From: an uncultured Bryobacteraceae bacterium
GTDB lineage: Bacteria; Acidobacteriota; Terriglobia; Bryobacterales; Bryobacteraceae
Direction of reading: 5' to 3'
Assembly: GCA_938027685.1 (NCBI GenBank)
Contig: CALJAM010000008.1
Location: 1 to 64,000, forward strand
DNA length: 64,000 nucleotides
Every line of letters starts with the position of its first letter. Position 1 is the stretch's first letter. The notes below the pieces were generated by a model that saw nothing but the letters and a program-made list of their open reading frames with translations, did no database searches and had not been told where the DNA came from. This document shows, piece by piece, positions 29,432 to 39,400 of this stretch. The translations under genes were made by a program, and so were the position numbers.

Positions 29432-31432
29432 TCAAGCGTAACAGCGGATTTCGAACACGCGGGCCAGGGGGTCGCCGTTGGTGGCGAGGACGCGCAGACG
29501 TACGGCCTCGAGCTCAACGGGTTCGAACTGGTGGCGTCGTAACCGATAGAAGTTGCCACGGACGGCGGCCAGCTCGCGCCAAGCGCCGCCGGGAATTCTC
29601 CCCTCCAGGAGGTAGTCCCGCACGGTCTCCGGCTGCGGCCCCCGAATGATGTTGCGATTGACGGAGGCCTGCGCGGAGAGCGTCAGCATGCGCTGGAAGC
29701 CGGTGTCGAAGGTGATCTGCACTTCGCGGACGCGCTGCGGGCGCTCGAAGTCCAGCTCGATCCAAGCCTCGTTGCCTTCCACCGGCGCGGCCCAGTGATG
29801 CACCTCCACCTTGCCCTCCCCCAGTGGGTAATCCCGCGTGTGCCCGTCGATGACGTTAACGGCGCGGGCCTCGCCCGCTTGGGCCGAGGCAGTAAGCCGC
29901 GCCCGGCGCGCCAGGTCGTCCGGATCTTCGTTCACGACGCCGCGAATGGTCTGGTCGTCGCGCAACAACACCTGCTGGAGCCTGCGCAGAGCGGCCTTGT
30001 CCTGATAAAGCTGCCGAGGCGTCAGATTGCGCTCCAGGCAGAGGGCCGCCGCGGTGCCGACAGCTTGCCCCACCACGGCGCAGGTAGCCATGACGCGCGT
30101 CGAGCTGAAAGCGACGTGCGAGCAACTGATGTTGCGACCCGCCATGAACAGGTTCGCCACGTTGCGGCTGTAAAGCGAGCGGAGCGGGATGTTGTAGACG
30201 GAGGGCGTGGCGACGGCCACGTTGGGCGCAAGATCGGATCGGTCGAATCCTTGCGGAGGGTGATCGTCCATGGGCCAGCCGCCGATGGCGACGGCATCAT
30301 CGAATCGGCCGCCGTTCATCAGGTCGTGCTGCGTGAGGATGTAATCACCCACTACTCGGCGGCTGCCGCGTTTGCCCGGGATCATGCCGATCCACTCCAG
30401 CGCCCAGGCCGCGCTGGAGGGATGGTCGCCGGAGTTCTTGATGTAGTCCCATACGCCCAGGGCAATCGAGAGCAGTTCGAAGCGGATGCGCTCGTGGTCG
30501 CGAATGATGTCCCGGTCGCCGCCCCAGGCGATCCACCAGTAACCGTATTCCCAGGAAGTGATGCGGCGCATGCGCAGGTGCTCGCGGGTGATCTTGCGGG
30601 CCCAAGCCGGGGGCGTGAACGGCATGGGGCGGTCATAGTGACGCGCGGTGAACAGCACGCTGGAGCCTAAGGTGAGCGAGTCCGGCGCTTCGTACGCCAG
30701 CGATTCGCCGAATTCGCTCCGACTCTCGCGCCCGACGCGCATTTCAGCGCCCGCCTCGAGCGCGAGGCGACTGTCGCCGGTCGCGTCGCAGAAGAATTTG
30801 GCGCGGATGCGGTAGATCTGCTCGCTGCGATCGCAGCGGGCCATTACCAGCTGGATGCGGTCCCCCTGCCTGCTCGCCGCGAAAACCGTGGTATCGAGCA
30901 GCAACGTGATATTGGGCTCGCTGATCACCTTGTCGTAGAGCAGCAGATCCCAGAGCTCCCAACTGCGCTGCGGATTGCCCACGGCGTCGGCCAACCGCAG
31001 TTCTTCGAGAATACCGCCTTCGCGCCAACCGGGGTGCCGGGAGTTGGCGCCCATGACATGCATGCGGACCTCGGAGGAGGAATTGCCTCCCAGCCGTGAA
31101 CGGTCCTGCACGAGCACCACGCGCGCGCCGTGCCTTGCCGCGGCGATGGCCGCGCAAACGCCGGCCAGCCCACCCCCTGCGACCAGAAAGTCCGTCTCCA
31201 GCTCGACCAGGCGCATGTTCGGCTCGCCCGTTGGACGGGCGCCGGAGTCGCGTCGGGGCGACAGGGCGTCCAGGCGCGCGCGAATGTCTTCGACGGAAGC
31301 AGGCTGATAGGGCGCAGGCGGCAGCCGGTCCGCCAGTACGATGATCGAGTAGCCCGTGAACGGCAGCGCACTTAGAAAGGTCCTGCGGTTCATGGCGTTC
31401 TGATTTGGCGCGTTCGATGCGTCATGCGACAT
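29432..31432 (-). CDS. Exported FAD-dependent oxidoreductase with C-terminal discoidin-like domain
   Basis: The 666-residue protein starts at ATG 31432, with GGGAGG 8 bases upstream. NRRTFLSALPF (about 15-25) resembles a Tat signal. A Rossmann fold for FAD begins at DFLVAGGGLAGVCAAIAA (GxGxxG about 86-91), and DRSRLGGNSS follows. The next part up to about 540 is typical of the FAD-dependent-oxidoreductase family found beside sugar catabolism genes. The last 110 residues (WIELDFERPQRVREVQITF) look like an F5/8-type carbohydrate-binding sandwich. The reaction is unknown. It is last in the minus-strand set, 146 bases after the dehydratase gene. Confidence 0.75.
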   Translation of the reverse strand: MSHDASNAPNQNAMNRRTFLSALPFTGYSIIVLADRLPPAPYQPASVEDIRARLDALSPRRDSGARPTGEPNMRLVELETDFLVAGGGLAGVCAAIAAARHGARVVLVQDRSRLGGNSSSEVRMHVMGANSRHPGWREGGILEELRLADAVGNPQRSWELWDLLLYDKVISEPNITLLLDTTVFAASRQGDRIQLVMARCDRSEQIYRIRAKFFCDATGDSRLALEAGAEMRVGRESRSEFGESLAYEAPDSLTLGSSVLFTARHYDRPMPFTPPAWARKITREHLRMRRITSWEYGYWWIAWGGDRDIIRDHERIRFELLSIALGVWDYIKNSGDHPSSAAWALEWIGMIPGKRGSRRVVGDYILTQHDLMNGGRFDDAVAIGGWPMDDHPPQGFDRSDLAPNVAVATPSVYNIPLRSLYSRNVANLFMAGRNISCSHVAFSSTRVMATCAVVGQAVGTAAALCLERNLTPRQLYQDKAALRRLQQVLLRDDQTIRGVVNEDPDDLARRARLTASAQAGEARAVNVIDGHTRDYPLGEGKVEVHHWAAPVEGNEAWIELDFERPQRVREVQITFDTGFQRMLTLSAQASVNRNIIRGPQPETVRDYLLEGRIPGGAWRELAAVRGNFYRLRRHQFEPVELEAVRLRVLATNGDPLARVFEIRCYA

Positions 31433-31578
31433 CTGCACACCCTCCCGGATTTGTATCGTTCCGAGTTCTTGCGAGCCCTTGCTGCAGCGAACGTGTTTGC
31501 GGCCGACCCGCTGTGCAGGAGCCGCACACGGCGCAGGCCGGTGCGTTTCCGCCGTGCTGCCTTGCGGCCTGCGGTCCT

Positions 31579-32787
31579 TCAAGCCGGCCATGCATCGCGC
31601 AGCAGCTCATCCAGTTTCACCTCCGCGCCCAGACCCGGGGCTTGCGGCACGGCGTAGCCGGCATTTTCGAACGCAAGAGGCGTCACGAGGTACGCGTTAG
31701 CGATCTCCAGGACGTGCGGGTTGTATTCGCACATCTCGCATTCGGTGACGGCGGCCGCGAAGTGCACGGCGGCCGCGATCTGAGGCCCGAGAGCGATGCT
31801 GACGTGGGGGACGATCGCCGCCCCGAGCCGGGCCGCGGCGCGGGCGATGCGCAAGGCTCCGGTGAGCCCGCAACGCCCGAGGTCCGGTTGGAAAACGCTC
31901 GCCAGACGCTCGCGCAGGAAAGCGTCGAGCTCGAACAGCGTTCGGTAGCTCTCGCCGACGGCCACGCGGAGATGAAACTCGGCCGCAAGCCGGCGGTAGG
32001 CATCGAGCTCATCGGGCGGGAACGGGCATTCCAGCCAAGCCGGCCTCCGGCCTTCCAGCTCGCGCAAGAAAGGCTCGTCCGCGGGCAGATCCAGACGCCA
32101 AAGGGCGTCCACGGCCAAGGCCGCGCGGCCGGCGACTCTCACGGCTAGCGTGTCGAGCCACGCCAGGAAGTCCTCGCGGCCCCGGTCGAAAAAGACCTTG
32201 ATCAGGGGAAAACCCGTGCGGCCGGCTTCATCGGCTGCGGCCAGCTTCGCGGCGGCATCGGCGCCGGCAAGACCGCTCAGATAGGCGGCAACGCGCGTGC
32301 GCGCCTGCGGTCCGGCAAGCATCCGGGCCACCGGCGTTCGCCGGAGCTTGCCCGCGAGATCCCACAAGGCGAGATCCACCCCGCTGATGGCGTCGAGCAT
32401 AAAGCCAGATGTCTGCCCCCGCACGCGCATGGTGCGGTACATCCGCCACCAGAGCTCCTCCACGGCCTCCGGGCCGCCATCGAAACGCTCCGCCTCGAGG
32501 ACGGGGGCGAGCAGGTCCTCGATGATAGTCGCCGCCACACGCGGCGCCACGGGGGCTTGCGCCTCACCCCAGCCGACCGTGCCGTCGTCCAGCTGCACGC
32601 GCACCAGCACGGTCTCGAAGTTTTCCGAGTACAGAGCCGGGTAGACTGCGGACCAGCGGTAGGCTCCCGCCTTGCGGCCGAGCGCGGTGGGAGATCCCGC
32701 GGTGCCCTTGGCACCCGCGAAATCGCGGGGCAGGCGGAGCGGAAAGGCTTCCACGCTGCGGATCACCGGCGGCGAGGAAAGCGGCAT
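31579..32787 (-). CDS. Mandelate racemase/muconate lactonizing enzyme family dehydratase
   Basis: This 402-residue enolase-superfamily enzyme starts at ATG 32787, 4 bases after the SDR stop. An N-terminal capping domain (about 1-130) precedes the barrel. Lys197 (LIKVFF) acts as base. Asp227 (VDALWRL), Glu253 (WLECPFPPDE) and Glu279 (VAVGESYR) are at the positions of the three metal ligands. IVPHVSIALG offers a C-terminal His. Such enzymes dehydrate sugar acids to 2-keto-3-deoxy acids or, in some branches, cyclo-isomerise them. The adjacent SDR and DHDPS-like aldolase support a sugar-acid route. Confidence 0.85.
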   Translation of the reverse strand: MPLSSPPVIRSVEAFPLRLPRDFAGAKGTAGSPTALGRKAGAYRWSAVYPALYSENFETVLVRVQLDDGTVGWGEAQAPVAPRVAATIIEDLLAPVLEAERFDGGPEAVEELWWRMYRTMRVRGQTSGFMLDAISGVDLALWDLAGKLRRTPVARMLAGPQARTRVAAYLSGLAGADAAAKLAAADEAGRTGFPLIKVFFDRGREDFLAWLDTLAVRVAGRAALAVDALWRLDLPADEPFLRELEGRRPAWLECPFPPDELDAYRRLAAEFHLRVAVGESYRTLFELDAFLRERLASVFQPDLGRCGLTGALRIARAAARLGAAIVPHVSIALGPQIAAAVHFAAAVTECEMCEYNPHVLEIANAYLVTPLAFENAGYAVPQAPGLGAEVKLDELLRDAWPA

Positions 32788-32791
32788 TTCG

Positions 32792-33568
32792 TCATTCCTG
32801 CCAGCGCCGCGCCAGCAGCGCGCCGCCATCGATCACGTAGGTGCCACCGGTGATCCAGGAGGCCTCATCAGAGGCCAGGAAGAGGACCAGCCGCGCGACG
32901 TCGTCCGGCGTCCCGAGCCGGCCCAAAGGATGCCGCCGGCGATTGAGTTCGCGCGCTCGCACGGGGTCTGGATGCCGATCGAAGGAAGCTTGCAGCATGG
33001 GCGTGTCCACGGAGGCAGGGCAGACGCAGTTGACGCGGACGCCATCCTCGGCCAACTCGAGCGCCGCCGTGCGCGCGAGCGTGATCAGCGCACCCTTGGA
33101 AACCGCGTACGCCGACATGCCGGGCGCACCTACGATGCCGGTGATCGAGGCGATCAGCACGACCGAGCCGTGGCGTCTTTGCCTCATCGCGGGGACGAAG
33201 GTCTGCATCAACAGGTACGCCCCGAAAACATTGACGCGTTGGATGCGCTCGAATTCTGCGTAAGGAGTCGAGAGCGTGTCCAGGAAAGCGGTGACCGCCG
33301 CCGAATGCACGAGCACCGAGGGATCGCCCAACTCACGCCGCACGTTTTCGGCCGCGGCGTTTACGCTTTCAGCGTGACTGACGTCGCCGCAGTGCCACAC
33401 GAGACCGTCCTCTTCAGGGCCCCTTTTCACGTCGAGGGCGGCGACGCGGGCGCCTTCTGTGACAAGTGCGCGAGCCACGGCCAGGCCGATGCCGGAGGCC
33501 GCCCCGCTCACCACGGCGACCCGGCCCTGAAAGCGCTGCGCCGGGCGTGTGCGGACGATCTCTTGCAC
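32792..33568 (-). CDS. Short-chain dehydrogenase/reductase
   Basis: The 258-residue classical SDR has the NAD(P) motif GAASGIG at residues 22-28. Asp46 (AALDVK) suggests NAD preference. The catalytic triad is Ser141 (LIASITG), Tyr154 and Lys158 (SAYAVSKGA). The C-terminus ITGGTYVIDGG is typical. In this gene set it probably oxidises a free sugar to the lactone or acid, as do L-fucose, galactose or rhamnose dehydrogenases. It starts 4 bases after the GntR stop. Confidence 0.88.
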   Translation of the reverse strand: MQEIVRTRPAQRFQGRVAVVSGAASGIGLAVARALVTEGARVAALDVKRGPEEDGLVWHCGDVSHAESVNAAAENVRRELGDPSVLVHSAAVTAFLDTLSTPYAEFERIQRVNVFGAYLLMQTFVPAMRQRRHGSVVLIASITGIVGAPGMSAYAVSKGALITLARTAALELAEDGVRVNCVCPASVDTPMLQASFDRHPDPVRARELNRRRHPLGRLGTPDDVARLVLFLASDEASWITGGTYVIDGGALLARRWQE

Positions 33569-33572
33569 GGCG

Positions 33573-34274
33573 TCACCCCGAGGGCCCGTTCGCGCCCGCT
33601 CGAGCCTGCCGGCTCTCGATGGCCGTCAGCAGGGAGTCGCGCGCGCGGGAGATGTGCCGGCGCAGCGCCTCGATCAACCGGGGAAGGTCGCGGGCCTCCA
33701 GCGCGGAGAGGATCGCACGGTGCTCCCGCGCCTCCTGAGCCAGGCGGACCGGCCATTGCTCATCCGCCGCGTGTATGCGCGCAATCTGAATGTGCGCGTG
33801 AAGGCTTTCATAGAGTTCACGCAGCCGCCGGTTGCCGCCGGCCTCGATCAGCAAGAGATGGAATTCGGAGTTGCAACTTTCGTGCTCCCGTTGATCCGCT
33901 CGGCTGCGCACGGGTCGCGCCATTCTTTTCAGCAACTCCCTCATGCGGCGCAATTGCTCCCGTGTGATGCGATCGACGGCGAGCTCGGCCGCAAGACATT
34001 CCAGGGCGCACCGCACGTCGAAGGTCTCCCGGACGTCGGAGGGCGAGACGCCGGCCACAAAAGTCCCGCTGCGCGGGCGGACCTCGACCAGGCCCTCGGC
34101 AGCCAGCAGGTGCACGGCCTGGCGGACCGGAGTCAAACTGACGTCGAGTTTTGCAGCCAGATCGGCCGCATCCAGTCGCTCGCCCGGCCGTAAAACCGCG
34201 TTCAGTATGGCGTCCTTCAACGCGTGATACACGGCATCCACCGTCCGTTCACGTTTCAGGCGAGTCAGCGCCAT
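33573..34274 (-). CDS. GntR-family transcriptional regulator (FCD domain)
   Basis: The 233-residue protein starts at ATG 34274, with AGAGGAAC upstream. An N-terminal winged helix (about 10-75, LAAKLDVSLTPVRQAVHLL and RSGTFVAG) is followed by an all-helical FadR-C domain (about 80-215) that usually binds a sugar acid or other carboxylate. Its position inside the gene set suggests that it controls it, responding to a pathway intermediate. No clear GntR operator was found upstream of the first gene. Confidence 0.88.
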   Translation of the reverse strand: MALTRLKRERTVDAVYHALKDAILNAVLRPGERLDAADLAAKLDVSLTPVRQAVHLLAAEGLVEVRPRSGTFVAGVSPSDVRETFDVRCALECLAAELAVDRITREQLRRMRELLKRMARPVRSRADQREHESCNSEFHLLLIEAGGNRRLRELYESLHAHIQIARIHAADEQWPVRLAQEAREHRAILSALEARDLPRLIEALRRHISRARDSLLTAIESRQARAGANGPSG

Positions 34275-34297
34275 CGTCGGTTCCTCTTCTAGCGGCG

Positions 34298-35449
34298 TCA
34301 AGGCGCCAGTATCGCCTTCAGCATATCAGCGCCGACACAGCCTTCGAGCCGTTTCATTCGCACCTCGCCGCGTGACTCGGTAAAGCTGAATCGCCCTAAG
34401 TTATTCCAGCCCGCCGGCCCGGAGGAAAAATCCAGGCGGCTGCGGTGGACCCTTCCCGACGCTTCGACCTCCACTTCCGCCGCACCGCCTTCCATCGGCT
34501 GGTAATTCTTATAAATCGAGAGTTCGTAAGAGCCCGGCCCGGGCAGCGATAACCGCCATCGGGCGACGGCGCCCTCCGCGCAGGATCTGCGCCAGCCGGC
34601 GTCCGAGTAACCCCCGCGATGCACTGCCATCCAGACGCCAGACTGCGAGTACTCGGGATCGGCGTCGTCCACGTAGAGATCGCGCTGGTACACGGCTGCG
34701 TGTTCGACCAGCATTTCACCCGGCAAACGGGAATCGTCTACCGGGCCAGCCAGGCGGGTGTGGGCGATGGCGGTCAGCCACAATTGTATCCGGTCATGTT
34801 CGCCTTCGCTCGGCGGATACGGGAGCACGCAACGCAGATCGCCGTCGATATAGAAGCGGACCTCCGATTCCGTCCACTCGAATCCGTAGTTGTGAAAGTC
34901 GGCTGTCGCGTCGAAACCGAGCGGCCCGCGGTAGACGCCGGGCGTGCACGTCGAGCTGCGATTCCAGCCCGGTCCGCGCCAACGGATCAGACCCATGTGG
35001 CCTTTAGTCGGCAGATCGGAGTCGAACTCGATCGCGTCAATTTCCGTGCGAATGGCGGGGGCGTAGGTTGTCTCGGCGGCGCCATACATGGCCCAGACCG
35101 ACTGGTGCCACCCGGCTCCTGCATGCATTCTTACGCGCGCTTCGAAGTAACCGTAGCGGAAACCGGCACGGCTGATCACGCCCCCGCCGGTATAATTCTT
35201 GCCGCGGTGCTGTTCGCGGCGCAGCGCGATGACGAGCCGGCCGTCGCGCAGGAAGACATTCTCCGGGCGTTGCGAGCTGTCGGCCTTTACGTCGGTGCGG
35301 TACATCCAGCGCGTCTCGTCCAGACGTTCTGCCGTAAATTCGTCGACGAAAACCGGGCGGTAGCCGGGGGGCGGATACGAAGGCTCGAGCGCAGCGATCG
35401 CCGCGCTGAAGATGCAGGCAGCAATCGGCGGAAGGATCCTAGAGACCAT
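34298..35449 (-). CDS. Secreted GH16-family hydrolase with C-terminal sandwich domain
   Basis: The 383-residue protein starts at ATG 35449, overlapping the aldolase stop by about 11 bases. It has a signal peptide (about 1-20). The GH16 catalytic signature EIDAIE lies at residues 136-141, with nucleophile Glu136, Asp138 and acid/base Glu141. Flanking blocks GYFEARVRMHAGAGWHQSVW and FHNYGFEWTESEVRFYIDG are typical of GH16. Residues about 265-383 form a separate beta-sandwich like golvesin/xanthan-lyase C-terminal domains. GH16 members cleave beta-1,3/1,4-glucans, agarose, carrageenan or porphyran. A galactan target would fit the sugar-acid genes but is not proven. Confidence 0.88.
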   Translation of the reverse strand: MVSRILPPIAACIFSAAIAALEPSYPPPGYRPVFVDEFTAERLDETRWMYRTDVKADSSQRPENVFLRDGRLVIALRREQHRGKNYTGGGVISRAGFRYGYFEARVRMHAGAGWHQSVWAMYGAAETTYAPAIRTEIDAIEFDSDLPTKGHMGLIRWRGPGWNRSSTCTPGVYRGPLGFDATADFHNYGFEWTESEVRFYIDGDLRCVLPYPPSEGEHDRIQLWLTAIAHTRLAGPVDDSRLPGEMLVEHAAVYQRDLYVDDADPEYSQSGVWMAVHRGGYSDAGWRRSCAEGAVARWRLSLPGPGSYELSIYKNYQPMEGGAAEVEVEASGRVHRSRLDFSSGPAGWNNLGRFSFTESRGEVRMKRLEGCVGADMLKAILAP

Positions 35450-36374
35450 GACGCAACGGCGCCACCTCGGAAGCGGGCGCCGCCTCCCATGCAGTCTCCA
35501 CCCAACGGCGAAGCCTTTCGAGCTCGCGCAGCCCCTCGGCATCGAGCTCCGCGGTGGGAGGCCGCACGCAGGGCGAGCGGATGATGCCGCGGGCGGCAAG
35601 ATTATGCTTGGCTGCGGAAACGCCGAGAGCGGGCTGAAGCTCGTAGCGGATTAACGGCAGGATGTGCACGAAGAGGCGCCAGGCCGCCTCGCGCCGGCCC
35701 TCTTCCAGCCACCGCCAGATGCGAACAAAGTGCGGAATCATGTCGGAACTCGGCATCACGCCGCAGGCGCCGCGTTCGAACTCCTCGACGAGAAACTGGC
35801 CGTTGAGCCCGCCGAGAAGCCGCGCCCCCGGCGCCCGGGTTGCAATGGCGGAGATTTTCGGGGCCGTGGGCGGCGCTTCGATCTTGGCGTAACGGACGCC
35901 TTCGATCTCGCGCAGCAGACGCGCAATCAGGTCCGGCGACATCGAGACCTGGGTCACGAGCGGCGCATCCTGCACCAGTACGGGGATGCGCACAGCCTTG
36001 CCGACGGCCTCGTAAAAACGAAAGATGCCGTCCTCGCCCGTGCGCAGCAGGTACGGGGGCAAGACCATGAGGGCATCTGCGCCGAGGTCCTGGGCCTCCC
36101 GGCAACTTTCCGCCGCGGCGTGCAGTCCGGTGTGCCCGGCCGCGACAACCAGAGTCACGCCATCGCCGACCTCGCGGCGGATCAGCTTCAGCAGCGTTCG
36201 GCGCTCCTGCTCGTTCAAGGTATAGCCTTCGCCGGCCATGCCGAACAGCGCCAGCCCGTCGGCGCCCGCCTCCAGCAAGTGGCGGACGAGCGAGAGCTGA
36301 CTGTGCAAGTCGAGGCTCCCGTCCTCGTGAAACGTCGTGCAAACGACCGGGATTACGCCTCTCAGTGTTTTCAT
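35439..36374 (-). CDS. DHDPS/N-acetylneuraminate lyase family aldolase
   Basis: This 311-residue class I aldolase starts at ATG 36374, with GAGGG upstream. Lys164 (RYAKIEAP) is the Schiff-base lysine and Tyr108 (LPPYLL) the conserved tyrosine. GMAGEGYTL (45-53) is the carboxylate-binding loop. It is unlikely to be lysine-pathway DapA: its partners are an SDR, a sugar-acid dehydratase and a GntR regulator, so cleavage of a 2-keto-3-deoxy sugar acid to pyruvate is the likely role. Confidence 0.85.
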   Translation of the reverse strand: MKTLRGVIPVVCTTFHEDGSLDLHSQLSLVRHLLEAGADGLALFGMAGEGYTLNEQERRTLLKLIRREVGDGVTLVVAAGHTGLHAAAESCREAQDLGADALMVLPPYLLRTGEDGIFRFYEAVGKAVRIPVLVQDAPLVTQVSMSPDLIARLLREIEGVRYAKIEAPPTAPKISAIATRAPGARLLGGLNGQFLVEEFERGACGVMPSSDMIPHFVRIWRWLEEGRREAAWRLFVHILPLIRYELQPALGVSAAKHNLAARGIIRSPCVRPPTAELDAEGLRELERLRRWVETAWEAAPASEVAPLRHGL

Positions 36375-36415
36375 GCGTCCCTCGATCTTACCGGCGGCCG
36401 CCGATCTTTTGGGGA

Positions 36416-36439
36416 GGCGGGACCGCTGCGCCGCCCGCC
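36416..36439 (-). promoter_or_regulatory. Intercistronic hairpin between TonB receptor and aldolase genes
   Basis: GGCGGG/CCCGCC arms lie inside larger imperfect arms GCGGCCG (36394-36400) and CGGCCGC (36447-36453), filling the 80-base gap. On the minus strand the inner stem is followed by CTCCCCAAAA, not a T-tract. It may lower downstream expression or protect the receptor mRNA. Confidence 0.35.
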
Positions 36440-36454
36440 CGCAGATCGGCCGCT

Positions 36455-39400
36455 TCAAAACTGCAATTTGAACCCGAACTGGATGATCCTGGCATCGCGC
36501 GCGGACGTAATGGTTCCGAAGCTCGCGCTGGCGTTCCTGCCGTCCGGACCCGGGCTGAACCCGGCTGCGGGCCGACCGAGGTTGACGTGATTGGTGAAGT
36601 TGAACGCTTCCGCGCGGAATTGCAGGTTCACTCTCTCCTTCACCCCAGTGTTCTTGATCATGGAGACGTCCCAGTTCAGCGTCGCGGGATTGCGAACGTC
36701 GGGGAGCGTGCGGCCCACCTGCCCCATGGTGAAGGGAGGCGGGTTGTAGAACACGTCGGTGTTGAACCAGCGCTTGGTTGAACGCCGGCTACGCGGGAGC
36801 TTGGCCGAAGCGGTGGCATTGGGCCGATTCGCCTGATAATTGCTCGCCCCACTGACGATCACCGGAGTTCCGGTCTGCATGACGCCGATGGCGTTGACCT
36901 GCCAGCCCGCTACGATCCGCTGCCATAGCCGGTTGGAGGGAGACAGCCGCTTGCCGGGACCGAAGGGTAGCTCGTAGATGAGGCTCACGACCGCGCGCTG
37001 GGAAACATCCAGCGGGTCGATGGCCCGCGCCAGGCGACGATTGTACAAACCATCCTGAAAACCTATATCGTTCTGCTCGAGGTTCCAGTTGACCGGAGTG
37101 TTCAGGCTGTCGCTGATGGTCTTGCCCGCCGTGTAAGCCAGACTCGCGAAGAATCCTTGGGCGAAGCTGCGACGGACGTTGATCTGGAGCTGGTGAGCGA
37201 TGAAATTGCCCATTTGCGGGTTGTAAATACTCACGGCGTTGTAATACGGGAAAGCCATGAGCAGACGCTCGCGGGTCAGCGTGCGGCCTCCCAGGCCGCC
37301 GGGGATGATTCCGGCCCACGGGTTGGGCAACGGATCGAACAGGCTCAGCCCGAGTTGCGCGCGGATCTTCGGGTCGACCTGGTTCAGGTTGTAACCGGCC
37401 GAGATGAAGCGATTGCCCTTGTTGCCGGCGTAGGTCACGTCGAAGAGCCAGCGGCCGAACTGTTGCTGGAGGCCGGCGTTCCACTGCTGGTTGAGGGGCG
37501 TGCGTCCGTCGTCCTCGGTCCAGGAAGCCGACTGGCCGAGCAGAGCACTAGGCCCGGCTGCGGCCCCCGGTGCTTCCATGGGCGGATAGGGGAATCCGGC
37601 CGCGAACTTGAAGGCGGGGCGACCAGGTTCACTGGTAACGTAACTGGTCGTGGTCGAGGAGAACAGTTGCGTGTTGCCGAAGAAATCCCGGTAAAAGATG
37701 GCCGGGTAATAGATACCGTAACCGCCTCGGAACACGGTCCGCCCGTTGCCGAAAAGATCCAGGGCGAAGCCGAAGCGCGGACCGAAGTCTCGGTAGTCCT
37801 CCTTGCGGAAGGAGCGCGGCTGACCGTCGCGTCCCGCGTATACGGTAACGCCGGGCATGCCGGTGCGCGGCTCGCGGGCCACAGGATCGAAGCTGATATG
37901 GCCGTCGTGGCGCTCGACCGGCTTCTTCTGGAAGTCATAGCGCAGTCCAAGATTGAGGGTCACCCGGCGTCTTATCTTCCAATCGTCCTGCAAGAACCAG
38001 CTCAGCGAATGGCCTACGAAGGTATTGCCTGTGATGCGGTCGCAAGAGGCGCCGGTCACGTCGCCGAGCAAGAACTGAGCAAGATCGGAGCCCGTGCCCG
38101 CAGGCCGCTGCGGATTGGTAGTGAGACCCGAAAAGGAGAAGTTGCCTGAAAGGGCCGAACCTTGTTTGTTGCTGCCTTGCAGCAGGCGTAGGTTGACGCC
38201 GAACTTCATGGTGTGGCTGCCGGTGACCTTGGTCACCATATCCTGAATGTCCCAGTTCAGCGACGCGCGCGTGCCGTAAGCCTGACCGCCGATGGTCCCG
38301 AAACCGAAGTTGATCTGCGGGAACTGCTCGGGCGGGACCACGGGCGGAAGACCGAGTTTACGCGGCCAGTCGCGGCCGCCGTTGACGGCGCGGAAGGTGA
38401 AAAACTGACGTGAGATTCCAACGCGCAGATTGTTGATCAATGTGGGCGAGAACGTGTGCGTGTCTGCAAGCATGGCGTTGCGGTTGGTCTGGTTGTCGCG
38501 GCGGTCCTGGCCTACGGTGGGATCGGTGAAGAAGTTGGTGCCGGCGTTGGGCGGAGGCGAGAAGGTGTCGTGTTCGGCTTCGCTGTAGCGCAAAAACATC
38601 GAGTTACGGTCGCCGAAGCGGTGGTCGAGGCGCAGGTGCATCTGCGTCCAGTCGGTTTTCTGGAGCCCCACGTTCTGGAAGTTCTGCGCCTGGGTGTAAG
38701 GATTGATGGGGGGCTTGTTCGGCTCGGGCCAGAAGGCCAGGATCTTGGGAGTGATGGGATCGAAGCGCGTGCGCGGAACCTGGTTGCCGGGGAAGAGGTC
38801 GCGAATCTGTCCGGCGCCGGCCGGGTTGGGTCGTGTGGTCTGGGGATCGTAAACGGGGATCAGGACCCCCGAGGCGGTATACCAGTTACTGAAATCGCCC
38901 TGGCGCCAGGATGCAATGGGTACGGTGGCGATGTTAGGCCAGCTCCGACGAAGCAGGTACTGCTCCCAGTTAAAGAAGCCGAAGGTGCGATTCCGGATGA
39001 AGGGCCCGCCCAGTGAAGTTCCGTACTGGTTATAGCGCAAGGGGAGCTTGCTGAGGGCGTAGGTATTGCGGGCGTCGAATTTGTCGTTGCGCACGAACCA
39101 GTAGGCGGTGCCGTGCAGTTCGTTGGTGCCGGATTTGGTCACGAGGTTGATCGCGCCCCCGGCGGTGAATCCGTACTCGGCCGACATCGTGCCGCTCTGC
39201 ACCTTGAACTCCTCGACCGCGTCGACCGCCAGCGGGACGGCGACTTCTCCGATGTAACTCAAAGTATTGTTGTTGCCGTCCAGCATTTGCGCGTTCATCG
39301 AGTTGGGGCCGCCGTTGATCGAAATCGAGGAAAGGCCGATCCCGCGGTCCCCGAAACCGGATTGCAGCGGGCCGGAGTTGGCGACGACGCCCGCGGTCAG

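Noticed and set aside
35439-36374. The aldolase as lysine-pathway DapA
   Set aside because: Fold and lysine fit, but every neighbour belongs to carbohydrate catabolism and no lysine genes are near.
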